Positions 42,763 through 53,800 of a stretch of 64,000 nt of DNA are shown in pieces (positions within the stretch are counted from its first letter, which is position 1; each line of letters starts with the position of its first letter). The notes under the pieces are model-generated. The model saw only the letters and a program-made list of their open reading frames with translations. It ran no database searches and was not told where the DNA came from. The position numbers and the translations under genes are program-made. The stretch is from Bolinopsis microptera. Lineage: Eukaryota; Ctenophora; Tentaculata; Lobata; Bolinopsidae. The stretch lies in contig NC_087077.1 in the NCBI RefSeq assembly GCF_026151205.1, positions 2,728,001-2,792,000 on the forward strand, read 5' to 3'.

Positions 42763-43098
42763 GTGTGTGTTTCGTGTGCTGTTTTGATATGTTTTGGACC
42801 ATGTTTGTGAGGGACATATTGGTAGCTGTAGTTATTTTCTATACAAGACCGAATAGTCTTCAGGCTTTAGCTGAGCTTTAATTTCCGACGCAGATTTGTT
42901 GAGCCACTAGTCCATGATGGGGAATATAAACAATATATTTAACTCTTAATGGTCATAGCTACTTTTAATTTTATGAATCATACAGATTTTAAAGTACGCT
43001 GGTACGATTTTTATCTGTTATTTTTTGCTGTTCAATATCTATTTTAGTAAACATTAACTGGGGTAGTAAAACCCAGTTCCCAATCAAATCAATCAATA

Positions 43099-44285
43099 CG
43101 TTGGCACTGACTTTAAGTCGTTAACAATTGGCTAAAAAGTGATTATGTAATATGCAGATTGCAAACGGCCCCTTAATCTTTTAAATATAACAAGAAACTC
43201 CAGTGAAGTTTTGACATTTAGTTTATTTTTAGGGAAAGATTATATTAGACTTGGGCGTTGTTTTTAAACTATCCTTATTAATTAATTCATTGAACAAATA
43301 AAATTATTTAATTTCATCTTCTCAATTTCGATAGGAATATGTCTTGTCTATAAATCATGATTGATCACAATTCATCAACAAATAGAAATCACCAAAAATA
43401 ACAACTTGCACAAAACGTAAGTGAAACTTAAACAAAGTTTATACTCCTTAAAGTTAAAGTTAAAGATACTTCAACAATACTGTCTGTGTTTTACAGAGCA
43501 AGGAAACTAAGATATTGTGATCTCAAACACAAAAACCTCAGCTAATATCACACAAGAAACAGCGAAAATTACAAAAACTCTCAGGGAAATCGTCTATTAC
43601 GGTTATGACTTTATCGTTATTCATCCGGATATGTTGATATCGGTATAAAACGGCTGGTTAAAAGGTTGGTTAAACTTGGCAAATGGATCGGTTTTAAATT
43701 GCAATAAGCTATCTGTATGCTGTAAACTTTGCCTTAGGTGGTGCGATTAATCATAATTGCTGTTATAATCTCAATCCTTGTTCAGCTTGTTGTCCAGTCG
43801 CAATTTTGAAAGCTAAATGTATTGTTTTAAAATTTACAAAATGGTAATTTTTGTCGCCTATCAAACCCCATTTCCACACTTAAATCGAAAGTATATTTTC
43901 GTCGTAAACTTTTGATTCATTAATCAAGGTTTATACACTGTTAAACATATAGAATCTAAATAATCATTGTAAACGCAAATAATCATTGTAAACGCAACTG
44001 CTTCCACTTAAAAACACCTGAAAAGTTCAGAGCTCATTTAAGTATAACATACCGATCAAAGTAAATTCTAATTATTCGTTTATATTCTAACGATTTTAAT
44101 ACACTGCTAGTCTAGTTAATAATTCATTATAATATAACAGTTTACTAAATAGCTTTAAGAGTGTTTCGAGGTCAACAGTCAGATGCTGAGTGATGAAGTT
44201 CAGGAGATTCTAGGGATGGAAAGTACTAAGTATTAAATCCACTGTCCATGATGACCTGAATCTAGTCTGATGAGAGGACCCAGCC
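43099..44285. other. Spacer downstream of the ALDH gene
   Basis: AT-rich, no gene seen. A 36-bp motif around TTAGACTTGGGCGTTGTTTTTA (43247-43270) also occurs at 53663-53685 inside the RagC/D gene. Confidence 0.45.
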
Positions 44286-47200
44286 TCACTGCCCACCGGA
44301 CCCACTGCTACCAGGATAAGAGTAAGCGTAGGCGAAAGCAGCACCAGCCATTGTCGATGTGACGGCGTACTTCGCAAATCCATTGCTGGTTGGGGCATCT
44401 GTAAGGAGTACGCGTTATATATTGAGGGTGTGATTTTAGTATTAATAAGACATGCTTTTTGAGTTTGAAGCACTTCTCATAGTTACTTTGTCAACATTGC
44501 TTCACAAACTCTAAGTATGCAAAATAACCTTACTACACGAACAAACCATGCAGATCAAAATACACAAAATACTCATGCAGTCTAACAACTAAATATTAAA
44601 GCAGGAAAGTAAGACAAAGTTCGTTTCAACTCGACCTCTCTCACGTACAATTACATACTAGGCTTGTAATACGCCAGCGAGTAGATCAGGTTCTGCTTCC
44701 ACTCCGCGTCGTACGGGGGATATCTGAGGTTGTTGACGGACTCCATGCCTATTGGCTTGTGTAGGACGGATTTGTGGTGACTGAACTGGTCAAATGTGGA
44801 CTTGCCGTGATACTTTCCTGGGGTTATAGTGATTGAGATACCGTTACACCAGAGTGGTACACCAGAGTGGTACACCAGAGTGGTACACCAGAGTGGTACA
44901 CCAGAGTGGTACACCAGAGTGGTACACCAGAGCGGTACACCAGAGCGGTACACCAGAGTGGTACACCGGAGTGGTACACCAGAGTGGTACACCAGAGTGG
45001 TACACCGGGGTGGTACACCAGAGTGGTACACCAGAGTGGTACAGCAGAGTGGTACACCAGAGTGGTACACCAGAGTGGTACACCAGAGTGGTACACCAGA
45101 GTGGTACACCAGAGTGGTACACCAGAGTGGTACACCAGAGTGGTACACCAGAGTGGTACACCAGAGTGGTACACCAGAGTGGTACACCAGAGTGGTACAC
45201 CAGAGTGGTACACCAGAGTGGTACACCAGAGTGGTACACCAGAGTGGTACACCAGAGTGGTACACCAGAGTGGTACACCAGAGTGGTACACCAGAGTGGT
45301 ACACCAGAGTGGTACACCAGAGTGGTACACCAGAGTGGTACACCAGAGTGGTACACCAGAGTGGTACACCAGAGTGGTACACCAGAGTGGTACACCAGAG
45401 TGGTACACCAGAGTGGTACACCAGAGTGGTACACCAGAGTGGTACACCAGAGTGGTACACCAGAGTGGTACACCAGAGTGGTACACCAGAGTGGTACACC
45501 AGAGTGGTACACCAGAGTGGTACACCAGAGTGGTACACCAGAGTGGTACACCAGAGTGGTACACCAGAGTGGTACACCAGAGTGGTACAGCAGAGTGGTA
45601 CACCAGAGTGGTACACCAGAGTGGTACAGCAGAGTGGTACACCAGAGTGGTACACCAGAGTGGTACACCAGAGTGGTTAATAGAAATATCAACTAATGTC
45701 CATATTGCAGGTGAACACTAAACAGTTAGATTACAGATATCTTCAGTTAGATGCATAGGATATATTATTAAGTAAAGTAGCTTATATTATTAAGTAAAGT
45801 AGCTTATATTATTAAAGTAGCTTATATTATTAAGTAAAGTAGCTTATATTATTAAGTAAATAATAAGAACAGGAAATTACCGATGCCACTGTGACCAACA
45901 CCTCCGAACGGTAAGGTCGGTATCATCATGTGCATCAGACAGTCATTAACATCCAGCGTACCTGCTGACACCTTCTTCTTTACCTGAACATTTAAACGGG
46001 TTAATGCCAGTCTCTGGCTCCATAACATGAAGACCTTGTTTTAATTTGTATTGAAAAGCTCTAATATGTCACTTTGTAGCTGATTAAGAGTCACGCAATA
46101 CGGATAACGGATGTGGAACTAAAACTTTAGTCCTAGATATAGAATCGTTCATATCTCACTCAGTTTTTAAAAAATCCTCGATTTTACAATTTCAGCACCG
46201 ATCCTAACACAAAAACACAAAAACATGAATATCTCATACCTCATCGACAAGCTTAGCGTTGCTAGAAAACAGGTAACACACAAGGGGCTTCTCTCGGGTC
46301 CTGAAGAACTTAAAAACGCTCTGAATGTCCTCGTATTCCATGATGGGCAGGATGGGCCCGAATATCTCGTCCTGCATGACTTTAGAGTCCAGAGGAGTGT
46401 TGGTGAGGATAGTCGGGGAAATGTAGTTAGTTTCATCGTTAGTTTTACCTCCTGATAAGTTATATGGTTGCTCAATATTAAGCAATATTGATAAGAGATA
46501 TCTGGTAACTAGGTGATGTTATCAGAAATTTATATGAAGATATTTTTGGTCACTGTCACCAACATGTTAACCAACATTGGCTAAAACATGGTGCCATTTA
46601 GGTTTTGTTACTTGGTAATACACAATGAAGTTTCAGTTCTTATCAAAGATCAGTCAGTATAATTATATCTATCACTGAAACTGAAACACAATTACCCACC
46701 AATAACGACAGTTCCATCATTCATAAGAGACTTTAACCTGTTGTAGTGACCTTGGTTGATTATCCTGAAATTAGGTATTATTATTTAAGTCAGTCACGTA
46801 CTTTTAACTTTAAACGTCCCTCAAAAATGTGGAATCCCTCAAAATATACGAACAAACGTTAACGGTAAAGCTCAATTAATTAAAATTTTGCCCTTCAATT
46901 TAACTCCAATTGGGCGGCCAGTGGGGACTCTGAAAACAGTGTGTGTTGACCTGTTGGAGAGTTTACTCTCCTGAAAATAATAACACCCCAATAATGACAC
47001 GTGACTCTACCACGTGACCCTACGTTACCACGTGACCCTAAGTTACCACGTGACTATACCACGTGACCCTAAGTTACCACGTGCTCCTACCTTGCGAACC
47101 CGTCGCTCTGTTCCGGATCCTCTCCGTACATGTCAGTAATGTGCTGTTTCATCCTCTCAATCAGAGTTGGCATCTGCTTCTTGTGACAATATATGTAGTC

Positions 47201-49866
47201 CGGAGCTATGCAAGTCTGCCCAGCGTTCACACACTGTTCAAAGTACAAAATTGTCAATCAAACGGCGTTTCTTAAAACTCTTATTTTTAAAATATAAGAA
47301 AAGCGGTCTAAGGAATTAATTCCAGAATTGAATGACAAAATACCAAACGAATATTACCAAACCTTGCCCCAAATGATTCGTTTGGCGGCCGTGTCAATGT
47401 TAGTATTCTCATCCACAATAACAGGGCACTTTCCCCCCAGTTCCAGGGTGACGGGGGTCAGGTTTACTGCGGCAGCTTTAGCTACTATCTTACCCACTGA
47501 TACGCTCCCTGGAGAGGAGTTACTTGAGGGGTGTATTCGAAGGGGTGTATTTTATTAAAGGGGTATATCGGCCCCCCCCCCCCCCCCCGTATATCTGATT
47601 ACGCATGAATATTGTCACTGATTGAGGTATTTTAAAGATTGAGAACGGTTCATTTGAAAGACAATTTGAGACAATATGACCCCCCGTGAATGAGGAAGAA
47701 TTAAAGATAAATTACCTGTAAAGAAGATGTGATCCCACCTAAGTTTTAATAAAGCCGTAGCAGTATCAACCCCTCCCTCCAAAGTTCTGAAAATACAGTT
47801 TTAATTAATTGAAGCTAATTAGTAATTAGGCTTACTAAGGTTATTCATTGAAAATCTTGGATAAGTGGACTAATCTTCAATCTGGTGTTAACTACATACC
47901 CTACATAGTATCTTCCTAGTGATCTAAGTCTAAATAAGTGTGGATTATCCAGTATACCTGTAACACAGAGGATCCAGAAATAGGTCGAAGTATTTCTTCA
48001 TGACAGCACTAGCAGTGGGTGCTACCTCGCTCAGCTTCACCACAGCACAGCACCCAGCACATATTGCTCCTGGAGGGGCTACTGTCAGCATTTTATGAGC
48101 GTCAGGGATTTTTGATTCTTGTGAAACACAAGGAAATGTTCTTAAAAGGGAATAGAACTTTTGCCAGAATATTCTGATGATTTTGGGGCCGTGATTCGAA
48201 CTGCTCTCGGGGTATAAATCAATTTTTAAGAACTTGTGGAGATTTTAATCTTGTACGATTATTTACCAAAAGCCTAAGTGATGACAAGAGAGGAATGTTA
48301 CAAGTTTCCAACACATGATTCAAAATAAAATATTTGAATTACAGTACGCCCAAAAAAGGAGGATTAAGATAACCGATAATTGAATCAAGGCGATCTTTCA
48401 TGTTCGTCAAATCCCCATTATAACATTTACCGCCGATCATCACGAATATCAAAAGCCACTTGGAAGTTGATTTTCTGTACTTCCATAATCCATACACCAT
48501 ACACGTATCATTCCAACCGTTTTAATTCCAACTTGGTTGTTCCCCGGGCCGATCGTTAATACATGAAACAAATTTAACATAATCGCATTTTACGGCTCAC
48601 CGACGAGTGGACTCAGGGCAAGTTGAACAGGGTAATTCCAGGCCCCGAATATAACGATAACCCCCTTGGGTTCCGGACACAGATAAGCCTGGTCTATCTT
48701 GTTCAGAAGGTCCTACAGTTGGGGGTATTGGGTATTATACAATGTAATAGTTGGTTAGTACCTTGGTAAACCCAGCTGATAGTCTTGCTTTTTAGTTACA
48801 GAAATAAACCTCTACCGCTCGAACAACACCAACGAAAGTTTCGAAACCTCTTACCAGTGTGCTAATCAGTAAATGAATCTGTCTGCTGGGTTTACCATGG
48901 TAAAAATACAGAAATGTAATCAATTATCCTAATTACCTATGAGAGGCACCAGCGTACATTGCATAGGATAATTCCAGGTTCCTATAACTAGGATCATCCC
49001 CTTTGGCTCTGGGTGTTGGTACGCGTAATCTAACTTGTTCACTAAATCCTATGGATCAGCGAGTCAACATTCGATTCAAATCATTAAATACCTGTTAGAT
49101 AATTATATTACCAAACACAAAAATCAAAACTTGATCACGAAAATCACACGATAAGGCTCCCCTCGGCTCCCTAAAATATTACCCACAGACACAGTACTTA
49201 GTGGGTCACTAATAGAAGTTGTGACTACTGTGACAGCAGGTACAACTACTATCAGTGACCCGCTATCACAACACAGAAATACTCACGGTCTTAACATACT
49301 GATCTGCCATCCAACCCTTGAGGTGCTTCATAGCGTACCCCAGTTCACTCTCAGTAAACTTTAGATCCGTACCGTTGGTTTCCATCGGGTGCTTCCTCAT
49401 GTCTTTATGTACTGCTTCTAAATACTCCTGAGAAGATACGTGTTGGTGATGGTGGGGAGGTGGTTTGTTTTGGCACGTGACAGTGATTCTGAAGTTGGTG
49501 TGAACTGAAGGAGGACGAGCTAATCACTGGCACGTTTCAGCGATAATGTCAGCGAAAATCTATCAAAAGATAATGGTCACAATCCCAAATTTCAATTCTT
49601 TTTCCAATTAACAATTTAAGACTATTAAGAGTTCTAATAAACATAGTGGGCGAAGCGAAATCATATTGGTGTTGCATATAAATCAAGTTTAATAAGATGT
49701 TAATTAAACAGCTAGATTAATTGAATTGAACCTTTTCCATAGCTTTAATCATAGCAGCACACTTTTTAAGCTGTCCGATCCTATACTCGTAAGGCAAGGT
49801 GACCCCTGAGTCGAATGAAGTCTGAAGCTCATCCTGGATTTTCTGATATTCTTCTTCTAGAGACAT
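44286..49866 (-). CDS. ALDH3: ALDH3-type aldehyde dehydrogenase, 12 exons plus one alternative, 506 aa
   Basis: Exons: 49866-49732, 49427-49287, 49048-48937 or 48712-48601, 48078-47958, 47786-47716, 47508-47363, 47233-47091, 46764-46700, 46451-46240, 45983-45881, 44817-44659, 44398-44286. All phases join and introns are GT-AG. The enzyme oxidises aldehydes to acids with NAD(P)+. Visible motifs: EPKGxxxxxGxWNYP (alternative exons, Asn of the oxyanion hole), [13 protein letters not shown] (general base Glu), [16 protein letters not shown] (catalytic Cys), [26 protein letters not shown] and [17 protein letters not shown]. The length is typical of ALDH3, including the C-terminal extension. The last exon adds [20 protein letters not shown], moderately hydrophobic, in the place where some ALDH3 proteins have a membrane anchor. 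If the last donor (GTATGT) is not used, translation would stop after YYKPSM. A 13-bp minisatellite fills the penultimate-exon intron. Confidence 0.93.
44847..45678. repeat. Minisatellite, 64 x 13 bp, in ALDH3 intron
   Basis: The unit is CACCAGAGTGGTA on the plus strand; 832 bp is exactly 64 units. Variants (AGAGCGG, CCGGAG, CCGGGG, CAGCAG) lie only in the first about 16 and last about 7 units; the middle is uniform. It begins 29 bp from the acceptor of the exon at 44817. Because 13 is not a multiple of 3, all frames stay open and give artefactual proteins on both strands. Confidence 0.95.
45768..45860. repeat. Short tandem repeat TTATATTATTAAGTAAAGTAGC
   Basis: About four copies of a 20-22-bp unit, one shortened, in the same ALDH3 intron as the 13-bp array, ending 20 bp from the donor of exon 45983-45881. 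Confidence 0.7.
47563..47588. repeat. Poly-C tract in ALDH3 intron
   Basis: A run of about 19 C (GGCCCCC...CCCGTA) in the intron between exons 47786-47716 and 47508-47363. A likely place for sequencing or assembly length error. Confidence 0.8.
48601..48712 (-). other. ALDH3 alternative exon 3b (112 bp)
   Basis: Acceptor CTGTAG, donor GTGAGC. Encodes [17 protein letters not shown], then [17 protein letters not shown]. Same length and phase as exon 3a, 224 bp away. Joins in frame to the exons on both sides. Confidence 0.88.
48760..48901. promoter_or_regulatory. Intronic inverted repeat between alternative exons
   Basis: ACCTTGGTAAACCCAGC (48760-48776) pairs with GCTGGGTTTACCATGGT (48885-48901) with one mismatch in 17; the loop is about 108 nt. 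It lies in the intron between exons 3a and 3b. A role in splice choice is inference. Confidence 0.5.
48937..49048 (-). other. ALDH3 alternative exon 3a (112 bp)
   Basis: Acceptor CCATAG, donor GTAATT. Encodes [17 protein letters not shown], then [17 protein letters not shown]. Homologous to exon 3b at most positions; both carry the WNYP motif. Using both, or neither, shifts the frame (112 is 1 mod 3). Confidence 0.88.
49201..49263. promoter_or_regulatory. Intronic hairpin upstream of exon 3a
   Basis: Arms 49201-49222 and 49242-49263 pair at 19 of 22 positions (GTGGGTCACTAATAG with CTATCAGTGACCCGC), loop about 19 nt. It lies between exon 2 and exon 3a of the ALDH3 gene, near the exon 2 donor. 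Confidence 0.55.
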
Positions 49867-50877
49867 TTAGTAGCTAGCAATTGTTGTACGTTTAATTAAA
49901 AGACCCACTCCGAGGTGATACTGACATAAATAAGTGACAAAGATTAGGAACTGAAAAGATCAAAGAATAGTAATAACGAGAGGGGTGATAAAATCACAAC
50001 ATTATTGGTATTTGAATTTTTGTTAAATCAGGAGTGAGTTAACGAGGAAATAACCATGAACAAGGGAGCTGTCTAAAACGTATAAGCGCATGATACACCA
50101 AAGATAAACGAGTGAATTATCTCTAACAATTTGGCAAAACATGTGATAAAGATTTTCCACAATATCGTGTTACAACTTTATACTTTACAGTGTCATTCTT
50201 CAGGCCCTTTCGACTGTTCTCGAATGACAGGGAATTTTATTTGAACGAAAAACATACATTATAGAGCGTGGCATAACTCTGATTAGTCTTGAGTGATAAA
50301 ACGATGGACTTGTAAAAATAATTTTAGAATGAAATAACAATACTGTTCATTGTATAGTTTCAAAATTTCACTTTAACAAAATCATCGTCTGGTAAAGTTT
50401 TAGATACAGTAAAACCCCGATTTACCGCAAACCCCGATTCAATGTGAACAAACAAAACCCCGATTTACCGCGGCTATTCCCTTTCCCCAAACCCCGGCGA
50501 AAAATCGAGGTTTTACTGTGCTTACTTTCGATCAAAGCTTTGATTCAGATTATCACTTGAAAGAAAACTGAATCAATCTTATATCAAATTTTCACAAATA
50601 TCATATACCAAGACCTCATTTTAAATTCGAAGACAAAGCAACCTGAATGAGCAAAATGAGTGAATTCATGAAATACATTATACCGCAAAAACTTGGCAAA
50701 ACTTGGCAAAACTTGGAAAAACTTGGCACGTGCCCGTGTTATCTAAATGAAGTGTTTTGATAAAAAGTCTCTCTTACGGCGTGTATCTACTTACCACTCA
50801 TATCACTCATGGATACTGGCAGATATCGACTTAGCAGTGAGATAACATCACATTTATTACATGCTGTAAAATTGTCA
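49867..50877. other. Spacer between ALDH3 start and RagC/D stop
   Basis: About 1 kb between two minus-strand genes. It should hold the ALDH3 promoter and the RagC/D 3' UTR. The only structured feature is the small inverted-repeat element at 50407-50518. A run of AACTTGGCAA/AAACTTGG repeats is at about 50690-50725. Confidence 0.5.
50407..50518. mobile_element. Small pogo/Tc1-like MITE, 112 bp
   Basis: Inverted ends CAGTAAAACCCCGATTT and (complement) CAGTAAAACCTCGATTT; TA lies on the left flank, TG on the right. Repeated CCCCGATTTACCGC inside. CAGT-starting ends with CCTCGATT are the pattern of pogo/Tigger-type elements (inference). Confidence 0.6.
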
Positions 50878-53800
50878 CTACTTCACGGGTCTCCTTTTAA
50901 AGTGCGACTTTAACACATCGTCCATTCCTTGACTAAATTTTGCTGAAATACAACAATAATGCAGAGCAAGTTATAGTATCGTCCATTTTACCAGGGGATA
51001 AAACGTGTAACTGTTCATTAATGCGACTCATAACGTGGGAACATAGTTGAAATATTTGGCCAGTTGGTAGATCACCGACCGGCTATAAGCCGGCTTATAG
51101 CCGGCTAAAATTTTTATAGCCGGCTATAAGCCGGCTTATAGCCGGTTAGTAGCCGCTTACATTTGTTGTTGAGCGACGGCTATTAGCCGGTTATAAGCCT
51201 GCTATTAGCCGTTTTGGTATTAAAAGTGGTTATAAGCCGGCTATAAGCCGGTTATAAGATATTAACTCAACTACATCGTACTGAACGATAGTCAGGAGCC
51301 GGCTATGATCTACCAATTTCCCAAATATCTGATACTAGAATGGATATTGTAACAAAACTACAAGGTATCTAAATAATCTAACCTATATTGTATTGTAACA
51401 AAACTACAAGGTATCTAAGTAATCTAACCTATATTGTATTGTAACAAAACTACAAGGTATCTAAGTAATCTATCCTATATTGTATTGTAACAAAACTACA
51501 AGGTATCTAAAGAATCTAACCTATATTGTATTGTAACAAAACTACAAGGTATCTAAATAATCTAACCTATATTGTATTGCAACAAAACTACAAGGTATCT
51601 AAATAATCTAACCTATATTGTATTGTAACAAAACTACAAGGTATCTAAAGAATCTAACCTATATTGTATTGTAACAAAACTACAAGGTATCTAAAGAATC
51701 TAACCTATATTGTATTGTAACAAAACTACAAGGTATCTAAGTAATCTAACCTATATTGTATTGTAACAAAACTACAAGGTATCTAAATAATCTAACCTAT
51801 ATTGTATTGCAACAAAACTACAAGGTATCTAAATAATCTAACCTATATTGTATTGTAACAAAACTACAAGGTATGTAAAGAATCTAACCTATATTGTATT
51901 GTAACAAAACTACAAGGTATCTAAAGAATCTAACCTATATTGTATTGCAACAAAACTACAAGGTATCTAAAGAATCTAACCTATATTGTATTGTAACAAA
52001 ACTACAAGGTATCTAAATAATCTAACCTATATTGTATTGTAACAAAACTACAAGGTATCTAAATAATCTAACCTATATTGTATTGTAACAAAACTACAAG
52101 GTATCTAAATAATCTAACCTATATTGTATTGTAACAAAACTACAAGGTATCTAAATAATCTAACCTATATTGTATTGTAACAAAACTACAAGGTATGTAA
52201 AGAATCTAACCTATATTGTATTGTAACAAAACTACAAGGTATCTAAAGAATCTAACCTATATTGTATTGTAACAAAACTACAAGGTATCTAAATAATCTA
52301 ACTTATATTGTATTGTAACAAAACTACAAGGTATCTAAAGAATCTAACCTATATTGTATTGTAACAAAACTACAAGATATCTAAATAATCTAACCTATAT
52401 TGTATTCGATGAGTCCCAACTCTGTTAGACAGGATTCTTGGAGCAAGCACACCAGTGTCAGGTTATTGCAAATATACTTCGTTAGTATCACCTGATAAAT
52501 ATCATCTTATATTTAAACAGAATTAAAATTAATCGTAGGGAAACAAACCGGTTGATCGAGTATGGCATGTTTCCAATTTCCATACGATCACCCACGATTA
52601 TATCCATGTATGTACCTGGTTCCACTACAGTAATTAAATGAGTAATTCAATCCTTGCTCAGGCACCCCGCACAACTAACAGTAAGGTTACTTGCAACCAG
52701 AACGGTACTTACAGTGCCGTTGTCGAGATGGACCGAAGAGAAAGACTTGCTGTCGTAAAATGAGAAAGACTCGGGCGTGGTGTAGATGTTTGAAACGTCT
52801 GCCACCAAGTCCAACATATCACAACACATCTCGTACTTCTGCAGGATGAAAATATAACGTTATATTATTATTATTTAAAGTACATTGGTTCTTAAATTTT
52901 TATGAGATCCCAGTTTATATATTTAAAAAAAAACCTTCTGCTCTGAGGAGGAGAGAAAGTTTTTGTGGAGAGCCGCTCAGACATGGGCACCGTATTGTGT
53001 AAATTATTTAGGTATATTTTATGCAATATCTTTGTCGCATACGAGCGGGGTAGTAAATATTGTGTTTCGTTTCGTTTCGTTTCGTTTTCGTTATTAATAA
53101 TGTTATGTTTTTTTGATAATGATAGGTGGGGACGAAGTGAGAGTCTCCACTCAGTGTAGTAGACTCTCACTTCCCCAACTATCATTTTCAATTGTGATCG
53201 ACCCACTCATTAGAGCGGAAAAGATTACTAAAATGTTCTGTTTTGTCTGGAAGCGTCCTTTTGTGACAGGTTTTTGGGGAATTTGAAGAAAAATGTAATT
53301 ATAATTTTGTACAAAGCAAAACGAAACGTATGAATCCAAATCTAAAATGCAATTATACAGATTTGATTAGGAGATTGGTGGTTCTACGGAAAACGCAAAA
53401 TGAATTCATTAAACAGACATACATCGGAATTCGGTATGTTACTATCTGACCATTAAATAACAGTAAGTTATAACTTACATTAGTTGGAACTGACTCAGTA
53501 TCGGTAGCTATGTAACACTTAGTAGCAACGTCAAACAGTAACACTCTGTCCATCCCACAAGGCTCCTTGAGCGCGTTAAGCAGCGATTCAAACGTCGATA
53601 ATAACTGGAATAACGACTAGTAATGATGTTATGAGTAAGAAAAAGATTACCGCTCAAGGATAGATTAGACTTGGGCGTTGTTTTTAACTATCCCCTGTTT
53701 AGAATTTGTATTTAATAAGTTTTATAGCCGAGGGAAAAGTTGTCATGGGCCAAGGCTCCAAGCATTTGGTGGGTTAAGGCGGGTCAAAAGCAATTTTATC

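Larger units (their letters stand above)
41640..43098 (+). mobile_element. LINE derivative with ORF1 joined to 3' UTR, no ORF2
   Basis: ORF1 remains (41781-42762) are followed directly by about 330 bp of non-coding sequence. This ends in a hairpin AACTGGG...CCCAGTT (43056-43078) and an AATCAAATCAATCAAT tail. No reverse transcriptase sequence is present between them. The structure resembles 'half-LINE' derivatives that depend on another element's enzyme. The 5' boundary is approximate. Confidence 0.65.

Noticed and set aside
44651-45721. Long open frames of about 270-330 codons on both strands with [13 protein letters not shown]-type repeats
   Set aside because: They arise because a 13-bp minisatellite without stops stays open in all frames; only the 44659-44817 part on the minus strand is real ALDH3 coding sequence.
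51349-52406. Regular 46-bp array considered as a CRISPR-like array
   Set aside because: Units are contiguous and near-identical with no unique spacers, and the setting is an animal intron.
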